Shown here piece by piece: positions 24,159 to 32,828 of a stretch of 43,456 nt of DNA. The stretch lies in the NCBI GenBank assembly GCA_964440805.1, contig CAYTTR010000024.1, positions 1 to 43,456 of the forward strand. Direction: 5' to 3'. The DNA comes from CAYTTR01 sp964440805 (GTDB lineage Bacteria; Acidobacteriota; Aminicenantia; Aminicenantales; Aminicenantaceae). The notes below the pieces were generated by a model. The model was not told the DNA's origin. It saw nothing but the letters and a program-made list of their open reading frames with translations, and made no database searches. Position 1 is the stretch's first letter. Every line of letters starts with the position of its first letter. The position numbers and the translations under genes are program-made.

Positions 24159-24199
24159 CTTGCTGCCCGCGGCAAATGAAAATGTTCATATTCATTTCA
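24159..24199. repeat. Dispersed repeat sharing a core with 41025-41069
   Basis: CTTGCTGCCCGCGGCAAATG followed by AAAATGTTCAT and a partly palindromic tail matches, in reverse complement and with small gaps, the sequence at 41025-41069. The common core is CAAATGAAAATGTTCAT. Both copies lie next to 9-bp repeat clusters. Confidence 0.45.
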
Positions 24200-24204
24200 A
24201 TGTT

Positions 24205-24353
24205 GTTTATCTCATTTGTCTCGTTTATCTTATTTATTTAGTCTCAATTTCATTCCTACTTCGTCTTTTCACCCAGTTATACCAAACAAACCAGATGAAC
24301 TGGATAAACTGAACAAACAGAAAAAACTGAATAGACTGAGCTGACCGAAAGCT
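24205..24353. repeat. Two 9-bp tandem repeat clusters in opposite orientations
   Basis: 24205-24249 reads in units GTTTATCTC, ATTTGTCTC, GTTTATCTT, ATTTATTTA, GTCTCAATT. 24282-24353 reads in units CCAAACAAA, CCAGATGAA, CTGGATAAA, CTGAACAAA, CAGAAAAAA, CTGAATAGA, CTGAGCTGA, CCGAAAGCT, which is the same family on the other strand. They fill most of the 352-base space between the flavoprotein and the PilZ gene. Confidence 0.65.
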
Positions 24354-24363
24354 ATTTATTCCT

Positions 24364-24392
24364 TTGACATTTAGCCGGTTTTTTAATAATCT
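24364..24392 (+). promoter_or_regulatory. Promoter of the PilZ gene
   Basis: A perfect TTGACA (24364-24369) and TAATCT (24387-24392) are 17 bases apart, about 55 bases before the PilZ start codon. Confidence 0.5.
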
Positions 24393-24446
24393 ATAGAAAC
24401 ATTAAATACGAAATAAAGGGGAGATTGACGAAAGAAGGAGGTCCTG

Positions 24447-24860
24447 ATGGAATACAAGGGGCTGGAAAGACGTGCCTGTGTCCGGTTCGAAATCCCTGGA
24501 GCCGCTGTCAGTTATAAAAAAAAGGGCTTTCTTCTTTCTTCAAAATCTTACGGAGAAGAATTTTGTCCGGTTCTTGATATCAGCCGGGGTGGTCTCCGCT
24601 TCCTTGCTTTAAAACCGCTTAAAATAAATACTCCTGTTACCATGAAAATCTCTATCCCCGGTGAAAGAATTCCTCTTTTACTTAAGGGGAAAGTTCGCTG
24701 GTCAGGACCCCATGTTGGTAAAAACTACAAATACCAAATCGGCGTTCAATTCAATCCCTATGGACAAAAGAAAGATCAGAATTATCCCGGAAACCTGGTG
24801 AAAATAATCGCTCTGGAACAAAAATTCTCTCCTGAAGAGAAGCAAGAAAAAAGGGAATAA
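24447..24860 (+). CDS. PilZ domain c-di-GMP receptor protein
   Basis: PilZ domains bind c-di-GMP. The 137-residue protein has the arginine motif ERRACVRFEIP (about 7-17) and, after an inserted loop, DISRGGLRF (about 45-53), the D/N-x-S-x-x-G pattern. It then has the closing strand YQIGVQFNP. All key residues for ligand binding are present. It is a single-domain protein with no membrane segment. GAAGGAGG lies 5 bases before the ATG. It is a single-gene unit and could respond to the GGDEF protein encoded at 7605, but the target process is unknown. Confidence 0.9.
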   Translation: MEYKGLERRACVRFEIPGAAVSYKKKGFLLSSKSYGEEFCPVLDISRGGLRFLALKPLKINTPVTMKISIPGERIPLLLKGKVRWSGPHVGKNYKYQIGVQFNPYGQKKDQNYPGNLVKIIALEQKFSPEEKQEKRE

Positions 24861-24876
24861 TCAAAATAATAAATAA

Positions 24877-24912
24877 GTCTATTCAGTCTATTCGGTCTGT
24901 TCAGTCGATTTA
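24877..24912. repeat. 9-bp tandem repeat, four units
   Basis: GTCTATTCA, GTCTATTCG, GTCTGTTCA and GTCGATTTA follow one another between the convergent PilZ and glyS genes. This is the best-preserved form of the window's 9-bp family. Confidence 0.65.
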
Positions 24913-25018
24913 TTAAAGAAATATAGAGGAACGGGGGAGTCGGGCAAGATGCATCTATGAAAAAACGAATGAAAGTTTTAATTGTTTGCAGACAGCAAGA
25001 CTGGCGGGGAAAATTAGT

Positions 25019-27091
25019 TTAACTATCCCCCTGAACAACAATCTGGGAGTAATCGGCAACCTGGAATAGAAGTCTCTGGATTTCTTGAAGGAGAGCCAGC
25101 CGGTTTCGACGTAACTTCTTATCTTCAGTCATCACCAGTACCTTATCGAAGAATTTATCCAGAGGAATCCGAAGGCGGAAAATTATTTTTTGAGCTTTGG
25201 CAAAATCACCTTTTTTTAAAATAGGAACAACATTTTTCTTTATAATAGATAAGGAAGAATAAAGCTCTCTTTCCTGTTTCTCAACTAATAAATCCTGTGA
25301 TATTCTATAGTGAGCCTGGTCCCTTAGAATATTATTCACCCTTTTGGCCAGTAATATCATGGGAACAAAATGAGGGCTTTCTTTTAGCTCATTAAGTGAT
25401 TTTAAACGGAGAAAAGAAAAATAAAGATTATCTATTCCGGGTCCAAGGGCAGCCTTAATCAGGTCGTAGCGATATCCCTCTTTTTCGAAAAGATATTGAA
25501 GCCTGCTTCTGAAAAAATCCAGGCAGTAGTCCTTGATTTCCTTGGAGTTCATCTTCAAAGTAACCTGGTATACTTTAATTGATTTATCAATTAAATTGGG
25601 GAAAGAAAAACTAAGCTTGTTTTCAAGGATAATTTTGCATATCCCCTGGGCATCCCGGCGGAGACCAAATGGATCTTTAGAACCAGAAACCTCTGTTCCA
25701 CTACTTAATATACCTATAATATTATCCACCTTATCAGCCAAGGAAAGAATACTCCCATGAAGAGTTGAAGGAATTTCATCTTCCAGACTTTGTGGTTGAT
25801 AATGTCCGTAAATGGCTTTCCATACAGGCGATGGATAACCTTCTTCCCGGGCATAAAGTCCTCCCATTTTGCCCTGGAGAGAGGGAAACTCCCGAACCAT
25901 TTCAGTCAGCAGGTCAACCTTACAGAGCTCACAGGCTTTGAGCAGATATTTTTTTTCCTTAACCAGGCCGGTTTTTCCTGCCAGATAAGAAGTTATTTTG
26001 ACTAATCTCCGGGCTTTTTCCTCGTAAGAACCTAAGGATTCCTGAAAAATTATCTTTTTCAAGTTATCTTTTCTCTCTTCCAGGGAGACGGCCAGATCCT
26101 GCTCCCAGAAGAAACGGGCATCTTCCAAACGGGCTTTTAAAACCCTTTCGTTTCCTTTCTGGATATACCCCTTGACATCCTTATCAGTATCAGCAATTCC
26201 GATGAAGAAAGGGAGCTGTATTCCTCTTTTAGTGATCGAAAAGAGCCTCTGCCCTTCTCTCATAGCAGTACTAAGGACTTCAAGGGGAAGTTTTAAATAA
26301 TTTTCAGGAAACCGGCCCACAAAAATATAAGGATGTTCCACATCATAAAGCAGTTTTTCCAAAAGCTCCTCATCCGGAAACATTTTAGCCTTCAATTCTA
26401 ACATCCTGGAGGCAATCATCTCTTGAGCTACACGGCGCCGCTCCTCGGGATCAAGAATCACCTTGTTTTTTCTTAGAAATTTCAAAAAAAATGAGACGGA
26501 ATCAACTGTTTTCTCTTCTGGTGATAACAACCGGTGTCCCCTACTTAAAGCAGTTGACTGAATGCCATCAAGCTCAAAGGACAGAAATTTTCCGTCAAAA
26601 AGGCAGAGGATGTTATGAATGGGGCGGGAAAAACGCAGTGACTTTTCCCCCCATCTCATCATTTTGGGAAAAGAAAGTGATGCAATCAGAGATGGAAGGA
26701 TATGAACAAGAATATTTTCCGTTGGCTTTCCTTTAATTGTCTTCTTTATTCCTAAATATTCTCCCTTGGCAGTGGATACAAGCTGTAACTGATTTAGATT
26801 GACACCCTGGAATCTGGCAAATCCAGCGGCCGCCTTGGTAAAAGAGCCATCCTTGTTCAAGGCAACCTGCTTGGGAGGACCGGTGAGTAGTTCTTCCCTG
26901 TCCTTTTGCTTGGAAGCCAGCTTTCCATAGAGAACCAAACGCCGGCAGGTTCCCAGGGCCGTTAGACCGCTTGTTTCCAGGTCTCTTGCAATAAGCTCAT
27001 TTTCAAATTTCTCTTTAAGTTGATAGAGCCCAGCTTTCACATGAGGACCAGGCATTTCTTCGGTCATTATTTCCAGAAGAAATTCTTCCAA
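25019..27091 (-). CDS. glyS: Glycyl-tRNA synthetase beta subunit
   Basis: The beta subunit of the alpha2beta2 bacterial glycyl-tRNA synthetase binds and helps charge tRNA-Gly. At 690 residues it has the normal length. It shows LLEIMTEEMPGPHV at the start, the family's FSRPIHNIL and LSRGHR segments, DPFGLRRDAQGICKII in the middle region, and a C-terminal anticodon-binding part ending with MTEDKKLRRNRLALL. It begins 2 bases after glyQ, so both subunits are made together, and it is the last gene of the glycine operon. Confidence 0.95.
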   Translation of the reverse strand: MEEFLLEIMTEEMPGPHVKAGLYQLKEKFENELIARDLETSGLTALGTCRRLVLYGKLASKQKDREELLTGPPKQVALNKDGSFTKAAAGFARFQGVNLNQLQLVSTAKGEYLGIKKTIKGKPTENILVHILPSLIASLSFPKMMRWGEKSLRFSRPIHNILCLFDGKFLSFELDGIQSTALSRGHRLLSPEEKTVDSVSFFLKFLRKNKVILDPEERRRVAQEMIASRMLELKAKMFPDEELLEKLLYDVEHPYIFVGRFPENYLKLPLEVLSTAMREGQRLFSITKRGIQLPFFIGIADTDKDVKGYIQKGNERVLKARLEDARFFWEQDLAVSLEERKDNLKKIIFQESLGSYEEKARRLVKITSYLAGKTGLVKEKKYLLKACELCKVDLLTEMVREFPSLQGKMGGLYAREEGYPSPVWKAIYGHYQPQSLEDEIPSTLHGSILSLADKVDNIIGILSSGTEVSGSKDPFGLRRDAQGICKIILENKLSFSFPNLIDKSIKVYQVTLKMNSKEIKDYCLDFFRSRLQYLFEKEGYRYDLIKAALGPGIDNLYFSFLRLKSLNELKESPHFVPMILLAKRVNNILRDQAHYRISQDLLVEKQERELYSSLSIIKKNVVPILKKGDFAKAQKIIFRLRIPLDKFFDKVLVMTEDKKLRRNRLALLQEIQRLLFQVADYSQIVVQGDS

Positions 27092-27093
27092 TT

Positions 27094-27939
27094 TTATTTT
27101 TTCTCCGTGTTACTGAATTTTTGGGCAATTTGAAGAACCTGTTTCCTTATTTGAGAAATCATCTTTACTCTTTCGGTCACACTGATAGCCCCTCTTGAGT
27201 CAAGAATATTGAAAAGATGAGAACATTTCAAACACATGTCATAAGCCGGAAGAAGCAGATCCCCCTGGATAAGTTTCCGGGCTTCCTGGAGAGTCCTGGA
27301 AAAAGAATCTCTTGTAAAACCGACATCTGCCTGGTTAAAATTATAATCTGAGAATTCCTTTTCCTCTTTGAGCCTGAGATCCCGGTAGGTAACATCCTCT
27401 GACCAGTTCAGGTCGTAAATATCATCCTTTTCTTCAAGAAACATTTCCAGGCGTTCCAGGCCATAGGTAATCTCTACCGGAACAGGAAAAAGATCAATGC
27501 CTCCAGCTTGCTGGAAATAGGTGAACTGGGTTATTTCCAGTCCGTCAAGCAGAACCTGCCAGCCTACCCCCCAGGCCCCTATGGTAGGAGATTCCCAGTT
27601 GTCTTCATCAAAACGGATATCATGTTCGAGGAGATTTATGCCCAGGGAAGTCAGGCTTTGGAGATAGTTATCCTGGATATCCTTAGGGGAGGGTTTCATG
27701 ATCACCTGGTATTGAAAATGCTTTTGAACCCGGTGAGGATTCTCGCCGTAACGTCCATCGGCGGGACGCCGGGAAGGTTGAACATAAGCCACCTTCCACT
27801 CTCTTTGATCAAGGACCCGGAAAAAAGTATCTGGAGTCATGGTTCCAGCTCCCACTTCCAAATCATAGGTGGGAGCAAGATAGCATCCCTGCTCTGACCA
27901 AAATTGATGGAGACTAAGAATCAGATCCTGGAGTGACAT
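27094..27939 (-). CDS. glyQ: Glycyl-tRNA synthetase alpha subunit
   Basis: The alpha subunit is the class II catalytic chain that activates glycine. The 281-residue product has FWSEQGCYLAPTYDLEVGAGTMTPDTF near the start, the motif 2 region with VQPSRRPADGRYGENPHR, and GWQVLLDGLEITQFTYFQQAGG. All are highly conserved in GlyQ. It lies 43 bases after gcvPB and 2 bases before glyS on the minus strand. Its place in one operon with the glycine cleavage system is uncommon and ties glycine breakdown to glycine use in translation. Confidence 0.96.
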   Translation of the reverse strand: MSLQDLILSLHQFWSEQGCYLAPTYDLEVGAGTMTPDTFFRVLDQREWKVAYVQPSRRPADGRYGENPHRVQKHFQYQVIMKPSPKDIQDNYLQSLTSLGINLLEHDIRFDEDNWESPTIGAWGVGWQVLLDGLEITQFTYFQQAGGIDLFPVPVEITYGLERLEMFLEEKDDIYDLNWSEDVTYRDLRLKEEKEFSDYNFNQADVGFTRDSFSRTLQEARKLIQGDLLLPAYDMCLKCSHLFNILDSRGAISVTERVKMISQIRKQVLQIAQKFSNTEKK

Positions 27940-27982
27940 GAAATCAAAACCTTTGACCTTTTACTTTATCCATGCTTCCTAC

Positions 27983-29431
27983 TTAATCTGTTTCTTTCCA
28001 TTTTAACTTAGGATTCCTGGCAGCCGCTGTCTCGTCGAGACGGCGGACGTAGGAGGAATGGGGAGCCTCTTTGAGTATATCTGGATTGGATTCAGCTTCC
28101 TGGGCGATTTTTTTCATGGCTTCTATAAACATATCCAAATCTCTTTTGCTTTCCGTCTCCGTAGGTTCAATCATTAAGGCTCCGTGAACTATTAAAGGAA
28201 AAGACATGGTCGGAGGATGGACTCCATAATCTATCAGCCGTTTAGCAATATCCAGATTGGAAATTCCATGTTTTCTTTGGTACTTATCGGACAAAACACA
28301 CTCATGGAGAGTGGGCGTAGGAAATTTCAGGTGGTAAATACCTTCCAGATTTTTACGTATATAGGTGGAGTTCAAAACAGCTGTTTCGGAAACAAGTCTC
28401 AATCCTTCAGCACCCAGAGTCAAGATATAAGCCAAAGCCTTGACCACAACCAGAAAATTTCCATAAAAACTCCTTGCCCGTCCAATTGACTGGGGCCGGT
28501 TGAATTCAAGATAATAAGAATCATCTTTCTCTCCAATAACCGGAACCGGCAAATAAGGCTCCAGACTTTTTTTAACACCCACCGGCCCTGCTCCCGGACC
28601 ACCGCCTCCATGAGGGGTGGAAAAAGTTTTATGGAGGTTCAGATGGATAACATCAACATCCACATCCCCGGGACGGTATCTTCCCAGAAGAGCATTCAAG
28701 TTAGCGCCGTCCATATAAATAAACCCACCATCAGCATGGATTACCTCAGCAATTTCTTTTATCTCTGATTCAAAAATTCCCAGTGTATTGGGGTTGGTGA
28801 TCATCAAGGCAGCCACATCCTTGGTCATGGCTTTTTTCAAGGACGCAAGCTCAACAGTTCCCCGGGCGTTTGAGGGAATTTCTTCAACTCTATAATCACA
28901 AATATGGGCACTTGAGGGATTGGTTCCGTGGGCAGAATCCGGAATAAGAACAACTTTCCGGGGATCACCCTGATCTTCCAGGAAGGCTCTAATAATCATC
29001 ATCCCAGCCAATTCTCCATGAGCTCCCGCAGCCGGTTGAAGGGTGAAAGCATCCATTCCAGTAATCTCCGTTAGCAGTCTTTCTGTTTTCTTCAGAATGT
29101 TCAGATTTCCCTGAACATATTCCTCCGGCATTAAAGGATGAGACTGAACAAGTTGATGAAGGGAAGCAAGCTTTTCATTAATCTTGGGATTGTACTTCAT
29201 AGTACAGGAACCAAGAGGATAAAATCCCTCATCCACGCAATAATTTGTTTTTGAAAGCCTGGTAAAATGCCTGACCACTTCCGGCTCAGACACCTGAGGA
29301 AAACCAGGTATATTTTCTCTTAATGGAAGGTTCTCAAAAAGACTCTTTTTTTCAGGAATGTCCAAGGGAGGAAGAGAATAGGCATGTTTTCCCTCTCTGC
29401 TTATTTCAAATATAAGTGGTTCTCTTATCAT
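27983..29431 (-). CDS. gcvPB: Glycine dehydrogenase (decarboxylating) subunit 2
   Basis: The P protein decarboxylates glycine and moves the aminomethyl group to lipoylated GcvH. This 482-residue chain is the C-terminal half of the split P protein and holds pyridoxal phosphate on the Lys in LNLHKTFSTPHGGGGPG. The pattern PDSAHGTNPSSA and a conserved SCTMKYNPK near the N-terminus are also present. It starts 1 base after gcvPA, so the two halves are made in equal amounts. Length and motifs are typical of two-subunit P proteins of Thermotoga, Bacillus and many anaerobes. Confidence 0.96.
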   Translation of the reverse strand: MIREPLIFEISREGKHAYSLPPLDIPEKKSLFENLPLRENIPGFPQVSEPEVVRHFTRLSKTNYCVDEGFYPLGSCTMKYNPKINEKLASLHQLVQSHPLMPEEYVQGNLNILKKTERLLTEITGMDAFTLQPAAGAHGELAGMMIIRAFLEDQGDPRKVVLIPDSAHGTNPSSAHICDYRVEEIPSNARGTVELASLKKAMTKDVAALMITNPNTLGIFESEIKEIAEVIHADGGFIYMDGANLNALLGRYRPGDVDVDVIHLNLHKTFSTPHGGGGPGAGPVGVKKSLEPYLPVPVIGEKDDSYYLEFNRPQSIGRARSFYGNFLVVVKALAYILTLGAEGLRLVSETAVLNSTYIRKNLEGIYHLKFPTPTLHECVLSDKYQRKHGISNLDIAKRLIDYGVHPPTMSFPLIVHGALMIEPTETESKRDLDMFIEAMKKIAQEAESNPDILKEAPHSSYVRRLDETAAARNPKLKWKETD

Positions 29432-29432
29432 T

Positions 29433-30797
29433 TCAGTTTCCTCTCAAACCGGCGGCCATAATTTTCTTCAAAGAATCTACCAATCTCTGGATGTCTTCTT
29501 TTTGGTGAGTTTCGGTGACACAAACAAGAAGACAATTTTTAAGCTCCGGATAATCTGATTCCAGGGGCACGCCGGCCACAAGACCTTCCTTGCGTAAGGC
29601 TTTATCTACCTCTGGCCAGGGTCTGCTTATTTCAATAACAAATTCATTGAAAACCGGACCAGAAAACTTTCTTTTTATCCCTTTTAATTGTTTCAGTTCA
29701 GCCAAGGCATAATTGGCCTTTTGGAGATTGTGTTCTGCCAGTTTTCGCAATCCCTCTCTTCCTAATATCTCCAGGAAAATGGTGGCCCTTAGGGCGCACC
29801 AGGCCTGGTTGGTACAGATATTAGAAGTAGCTTTTTCCCGGCGGATATGCTGTTCCCTGGTGGATAAGGTCAAAACAAAACCTTTTTTTCCCTCCACATC
29901 CTTTGTTTCTCCAGCAATTCTGCCCGGGAAATGCCTCAAGAATTCTTCACGGCAGGCCATAAATCCTACATAAGGCCCGCCGAAACTCAGAGGAATCCCA
30001 AAGGACTGGGCCTCTCCGGTGACTATGTCGGCTCCGCAGTCTCCTGGTGACTTAAGAAGACCGAGGGATAAGGCTTCAGCTACAACAGCCACAGCCATGG
30101 CATCCGATTTATGGGCAGAGTCAAAGATATCTTCCAGATCCTCCACAACTCCGAAATAATTGGGCGACTGGACCACGACAGCAGCAGGGTTTTCCTTTAT
30201 CAATTTTAGAAGTTCATCCTTATCCACTCTCCCCTCATTGTTAAAAGGAATCTCTTTTAATTTCAATCCGAGATTCTTTGTATAAGTTCTGATGGTATGA
30301 CGGTACTGAGGGTGTACTGAAGCAGCCAGAATGATACTTTCTTTCTTTTTCAGGCGATGGCTCATAAGTACGGCTTCAGCTCCAGCTGAAGCTCCCTCAT
30401 ACAGTGAAGCATTGGCAATATCCATCCCTGTCAACTGGCAGATAAGAGTCTGAAACTCAAATATAACCTGGAGAGTTCCCTGGCTGACCTCCGGCTGATA
30501 AGGAGTATAGGGGCTTATAAATTCACCACGCGAACTCAAATAATCCACCACAGCCGGTATAAAATGTGAATAGGCTCCGCCACCCAGAAAGTGAAGTTTT
30601 TTATCTACTTTATTTTTGTTTATTAGGTCCTGGAAAAAGGCTTCCAGCTCTGGTTCAGACAGAGGCCCGGGCAGATTGAGCTTACGGGTGCAGCGTATTT
30701 TTTCTGGGATAACAGAAAATAACTCTTCTGCCTCAGCTACACCTATGACCCTTAACATATCTTGCTTGTCTTTTTTAGAAAGAGAAAGATATCTCAT
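29433..30797 (-). CDS. gcvPA: Glycine dehydrogenase (decarboxylating) subunit 1
   Basis: This 454-residue chain is the N-terminal half of the split glycine decarboxylase. It has the family's FLGGGAYSHFIPAVVDYLSSR, the TPYQPEVSQGTLQ segment, a DADI-like region reading GADIVTGEAQSFGIPLSFGGP, and RREKATSNICTNQ. It lacks the catalytic lysine, which is in gcvPB, as usual. It starts 32 bases after gcvH and is followed by gcvPB after 1 base. The pair is needed for the reaction. Confidence 0.96.
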   Translation of the reverse strand: MRYLSLSKKDKQDMLRVIGVAEAEELFSVIPEKIRCTRKLNLPGPLSEPELEAFFQDLINKNKVDKKLHFLGGGAYSHFIPAVVDYLSSRGEFISPYTPYQPEVSQGTLQVIFEFQTLICQLTGMDIANASLYEGASAGAEAVLMSHRLKKKESIILAASVHPQYRHTIRTYTKNLGLKLKEIPFNNEGRVDKDELLKLIKENPAAVVVQSPNYFGVVEDLEDIFDSAHKSDAMAVAVVAEALSLGLLKSPGDCGADIVTGEAQSFGIPLSFGGPYVGFMACREEFLRHFPGRIAGETKDVEGKKGFVLTLSTREQHIRREKATSNICTNQAWCALRATIFLEILGREGLRKLAEHNLQKANYALAELKQLKGIKRKFSGPVFNEFVIEISRPWPEVDKALRKEGLVAGVPLESDYPELKNCLLVCVTETHQKEDIQRLVDSLKKIMAAGLRGN

Positions 30798-30829
30798 CTT
30801 CTTAATCCACTTTAATAATCAGATAAAAA

Positions 30830-31216
30830 TCAGTCTTCCAGGCCTTCCAGAAACTTTTCATAATCAGAAACAGGCATCAGTTTCTGGAGTTCCTCTTCAT
30901 CTTTAATGGCTATCTTTATAATCCATCCCTTATTATGAGGATCTTCATTGAGGAGTTCCGGCGAATCATTTAATTCTTCGTTGACAGCTATTACTTTCCC
31001 CGATACAGGAGAAAAAACGTCAGACACTGCTTTAACCGATTCAACCACTCCAAAGGACTGGTGGAATTCAAGTTGAGTTCCCACCTGGGGAAGTTCAACA
31101 TAAACAACATCTCCCAATTGCTTTTGAGCAAATTCTGTGATACCTATGGTGCCTTCACCATCCTTCACTTTCACCCATTCATGGTCTTTCGTGTAGTAAT
31201 AATGGCGAGGATACAT
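30830..31216 (-). CDS. gcvH: Glycine cleavage system H protein
   Basis: GcvH carries the aminomethyl intermediate on lipoic acid between the P, T and L proteins. The 128-residue protein has the lipoylation site ESVKAVSDV with Lys62, the early DHEWVKV and ITEFAQKQLGDVVYVELP, and the NKGWIIKI segment near the end. A strong AAAGGAGG-type site precedes the ATG on the minus strand. gcvT lies 27 bases upstream. The lipoamide dehydrogenase (L protein) is not in this window and must be encoded elsewhere. Confidence 0.96.
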   Translation of the reverse strand: MYPRHYYYTKDHEWVKVKDGEGTIGITEFAQKQLGDVVYVELPQVGTQLEFHQSFGVVESVKAVSDVFSPVSGKVIAVNEELNDSPELLNEDPHNKGWIIKIAIKDEEELQKLMPVSDYEKFLEGLED

Positions 31217-31243
31217 ATTTTTCCTCCTTTTTTTGTTTAGATA

Positions 31244-32332
31244 TTAAGTTTTCCTTTTATAAAAAGGAGTTGGGACAACCTTCGCACCTGTTTTTCTACC
31301 CCGGATATCAAGATGGATCTCTGTCCCTTCTCCGGTATTTTCAATAGGAAGATAAGTCAGGCCAATGCTTTTCTTCAGGAATGGAGCAAAGGTTCCAGAA
31401 GTTACTTCAGACACCTTCCGGCTTTCCAGGAAAACTGGATAATGAGGCCTGGGAATTCCCCTGTCAACCAATTCAAATCCAATCAGCTTTTTTTTCAGAC
31501 CTTCCTCTTTCTGAGTTAACAAAGCTTCCTTTCCCAGAAAATCGCCTTTATTGAATTTAATTAGCCAACCCAACCCTGCTTCAAGGACAGTGGTAGTCTC
31601 ATCAATATCGTTTCCGTAGAGCATCAAGCAAGCTTCCAGACGAAGAGTATCTCTGGCTCCCAACCCTACCGGATGTATTCCATGAGAAGAGCCTTCTTTC
31701 ATGAGAGCCTTCCATGTTTTGCCGGGATCAGTAGAGAGAGTATAAATTTCAAAACCATCTTCGCCTGTATAGCCTGTCCGGGAAACAATGACCTCTTCTT
31801 TAGCAATTTTTCCCCAGCTAAAATGAAATGATTTTATCTGGCTCAGATCAATATCCATCAACGGCTGAAGTGTTCTTTCGGCAAAAGGGCCCTGTAAGGC
31901 AAGTTGAGTATAATCGTGGCTCCGGTTTTTAACAGAGACATCAAAATCTTTTTGATGTTCGGTGATCCAGTTGAAATCTTTATCTGTATTGGCTGCATTA
32001 ACCACTAAAAGGAACTTTTCATCTTCAAGACGGTAGATTAAGAGATCATCTACAAATGTTCCTTGAGGAGTCGTCAGAGCTGAGTACTGAGCCTTACCTG
32101 GTTCGAGCCGGGCTGCATTATTGGGAGTCAGATACTGAATGAAATCCAAAGCATCTTTACCGGAAACTTCAATCTCACCCATGTGACTGACATCAAAAAG
32201 ACCAACTCTTTTTCTAACTGCCGTATGTTCTTCCACAATGCCTGTATATTCAACCGGAAGTTTCCAGCCGAAAAAATCAATCATTTTTCCTCGATGCTCT
32301 TGGTGAATGGAAAATAATCTTGTTTTTTTCAT
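31244..32332 (-). CDS. gcvT: Glycine cleavage system aminomethyltransferase (T protein)
   Basis: GcvT releases ammonia from the aminomethyl-lipoyl group and forms methylene-tetrahydrofolate. The 362-residue chain has GLFDVSHMGEIEVSG early (with the functional Asp for folate chemistry following in DFIQYLTPN), SRTGYTGEDGFEIY in the middle, and a GCVT C-terminal domain with DRGIPRPHYPVF. It is the first gene of the operon. GGGAGAG lies about 8 bases before the ATG. Only about 65 bases separate the start from a palindromic element, and no glycine riboswitch fits in that space. Confidence 0.96.
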   Translation of the reverse strand: MKKTRLFSIHQEHRGKMIDFFGWKLPVEYTGIVEEHTAVRKRVGLFDVSHMGEIEVSGKDALDFIQYLTPNNAARLEPGKAQYSALTTPQGTFVDDLLIYRLEDEKFLLVVNAANTDKDFNWITEHQKDFDVSVKNRSHDYTQLALQGPFAERTLQPLMDIDLSQIKSFHFSWGKIAKEEVIVSRTGYTGEDGFEIYTLSTDPGKTWKALMKEGSSHGIHPVGLGARDTLRLEACLMLYGNDIDETTTVLEAGLGWLIKFNKGDFLGKEALLTQKEEGLKKKLIGFELVDRGIPRPHYPVFLESRKVSEVTSGTFAPFLKKSIGLTYLPIENTGEGTEIHLDIRGRKTGAKVVPTPFYKRKT

Positions 32333-32396
32333 AAAAAATTCTCTCCCAGACTAATTTGATATCATAGAATTTCACCCGATGCAAGGGAAAAAGGAA

Positions 32397-32662
32397 GCGG
32401 AGTTCCCCCAAATTTTTGATTCGGATTAATTATGGGAGACCATGGTGTATCTCCGTCCTCGCTCCGCACTCATCATCGCCTGGTTAAAGGGCTTATACTT
32501 ATGAATAATAGTAAAAGTATAATCTATAATTAAAATATTTATATCTAAGGGATAACTTCCAGGCGATGAGGGATCCCCTATGCTGCGGGCGGAGACACAC
32601 CATGTCTTCCTTTAAAATAACAAGTTAAACGATCTTTGATTGAAAATTTGGGGGAACTCCTG
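32397..32662. mobile_element. 266-bp palindromic element with terminal inverted repeats, copy 2 (MITE-like)
   Basis: The left end (32397-32416) and right end (32643-32662) are inverted repeats with 18 of 20 positions matching, the same terminal sequence as copy 1. The inner arms GACCATGGTGTATCTCCGTC and GGCGGAGACACACCATGTC also pair, as do ATCGCCTGG and CCAGGCGAT. The centre differs from copy 1 and is AT-rich. There is no ORF. It lies between the divergent gcvT and argS genes. Confidence 0.75.
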
Positions 32663-32684
32663 AAAAAAGATATAAGATGAAAAA

Positions 32685-32720
32685 GTCAATTCAGTCCATT
32701 CAGTCTGTTCAATCAATTTA
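32685..32720. repeat. 9-bp tandem repeat, four units
   Basis: GTCAATTCA, GTCCATTCA, GTCTGTTCA and ATCAATTTA follow the palindromic element by 22 bases and lie just upstream of the argS promoter. It is nearly identical to the cluster at 24877. Confidence 0.6.
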
Positions 32721-32732
32721 TTTTTTTTGGTC

Positions 32733-32760
32733 TTGAGAAGAAGGATATTTTTGTTATAAT
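32733..32760 (+). promoter_or_regulatory. Promoter of argS
   Basis: TTGAGA (32733-32738) and a perfect TATAAT (32755-32760) are 16 bases apart, about 68 bases before the start codon of argS. Confidence 0.65.
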
Positions 32761-32828
32761 TAGTCAGGACTTTTAACAAGAAAAGCTGCTGCTTATATAT
32801 GGCAAAATTACAGGCTAATAATTAAAAT

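Noticed and set aside
32333..32400. A glycine riboswitch before gcvT
   Set aside because: The space between the palindromic element and the start codon is about 65 bases, too short for a glycine aptamer, and no aptamer sequence was found.
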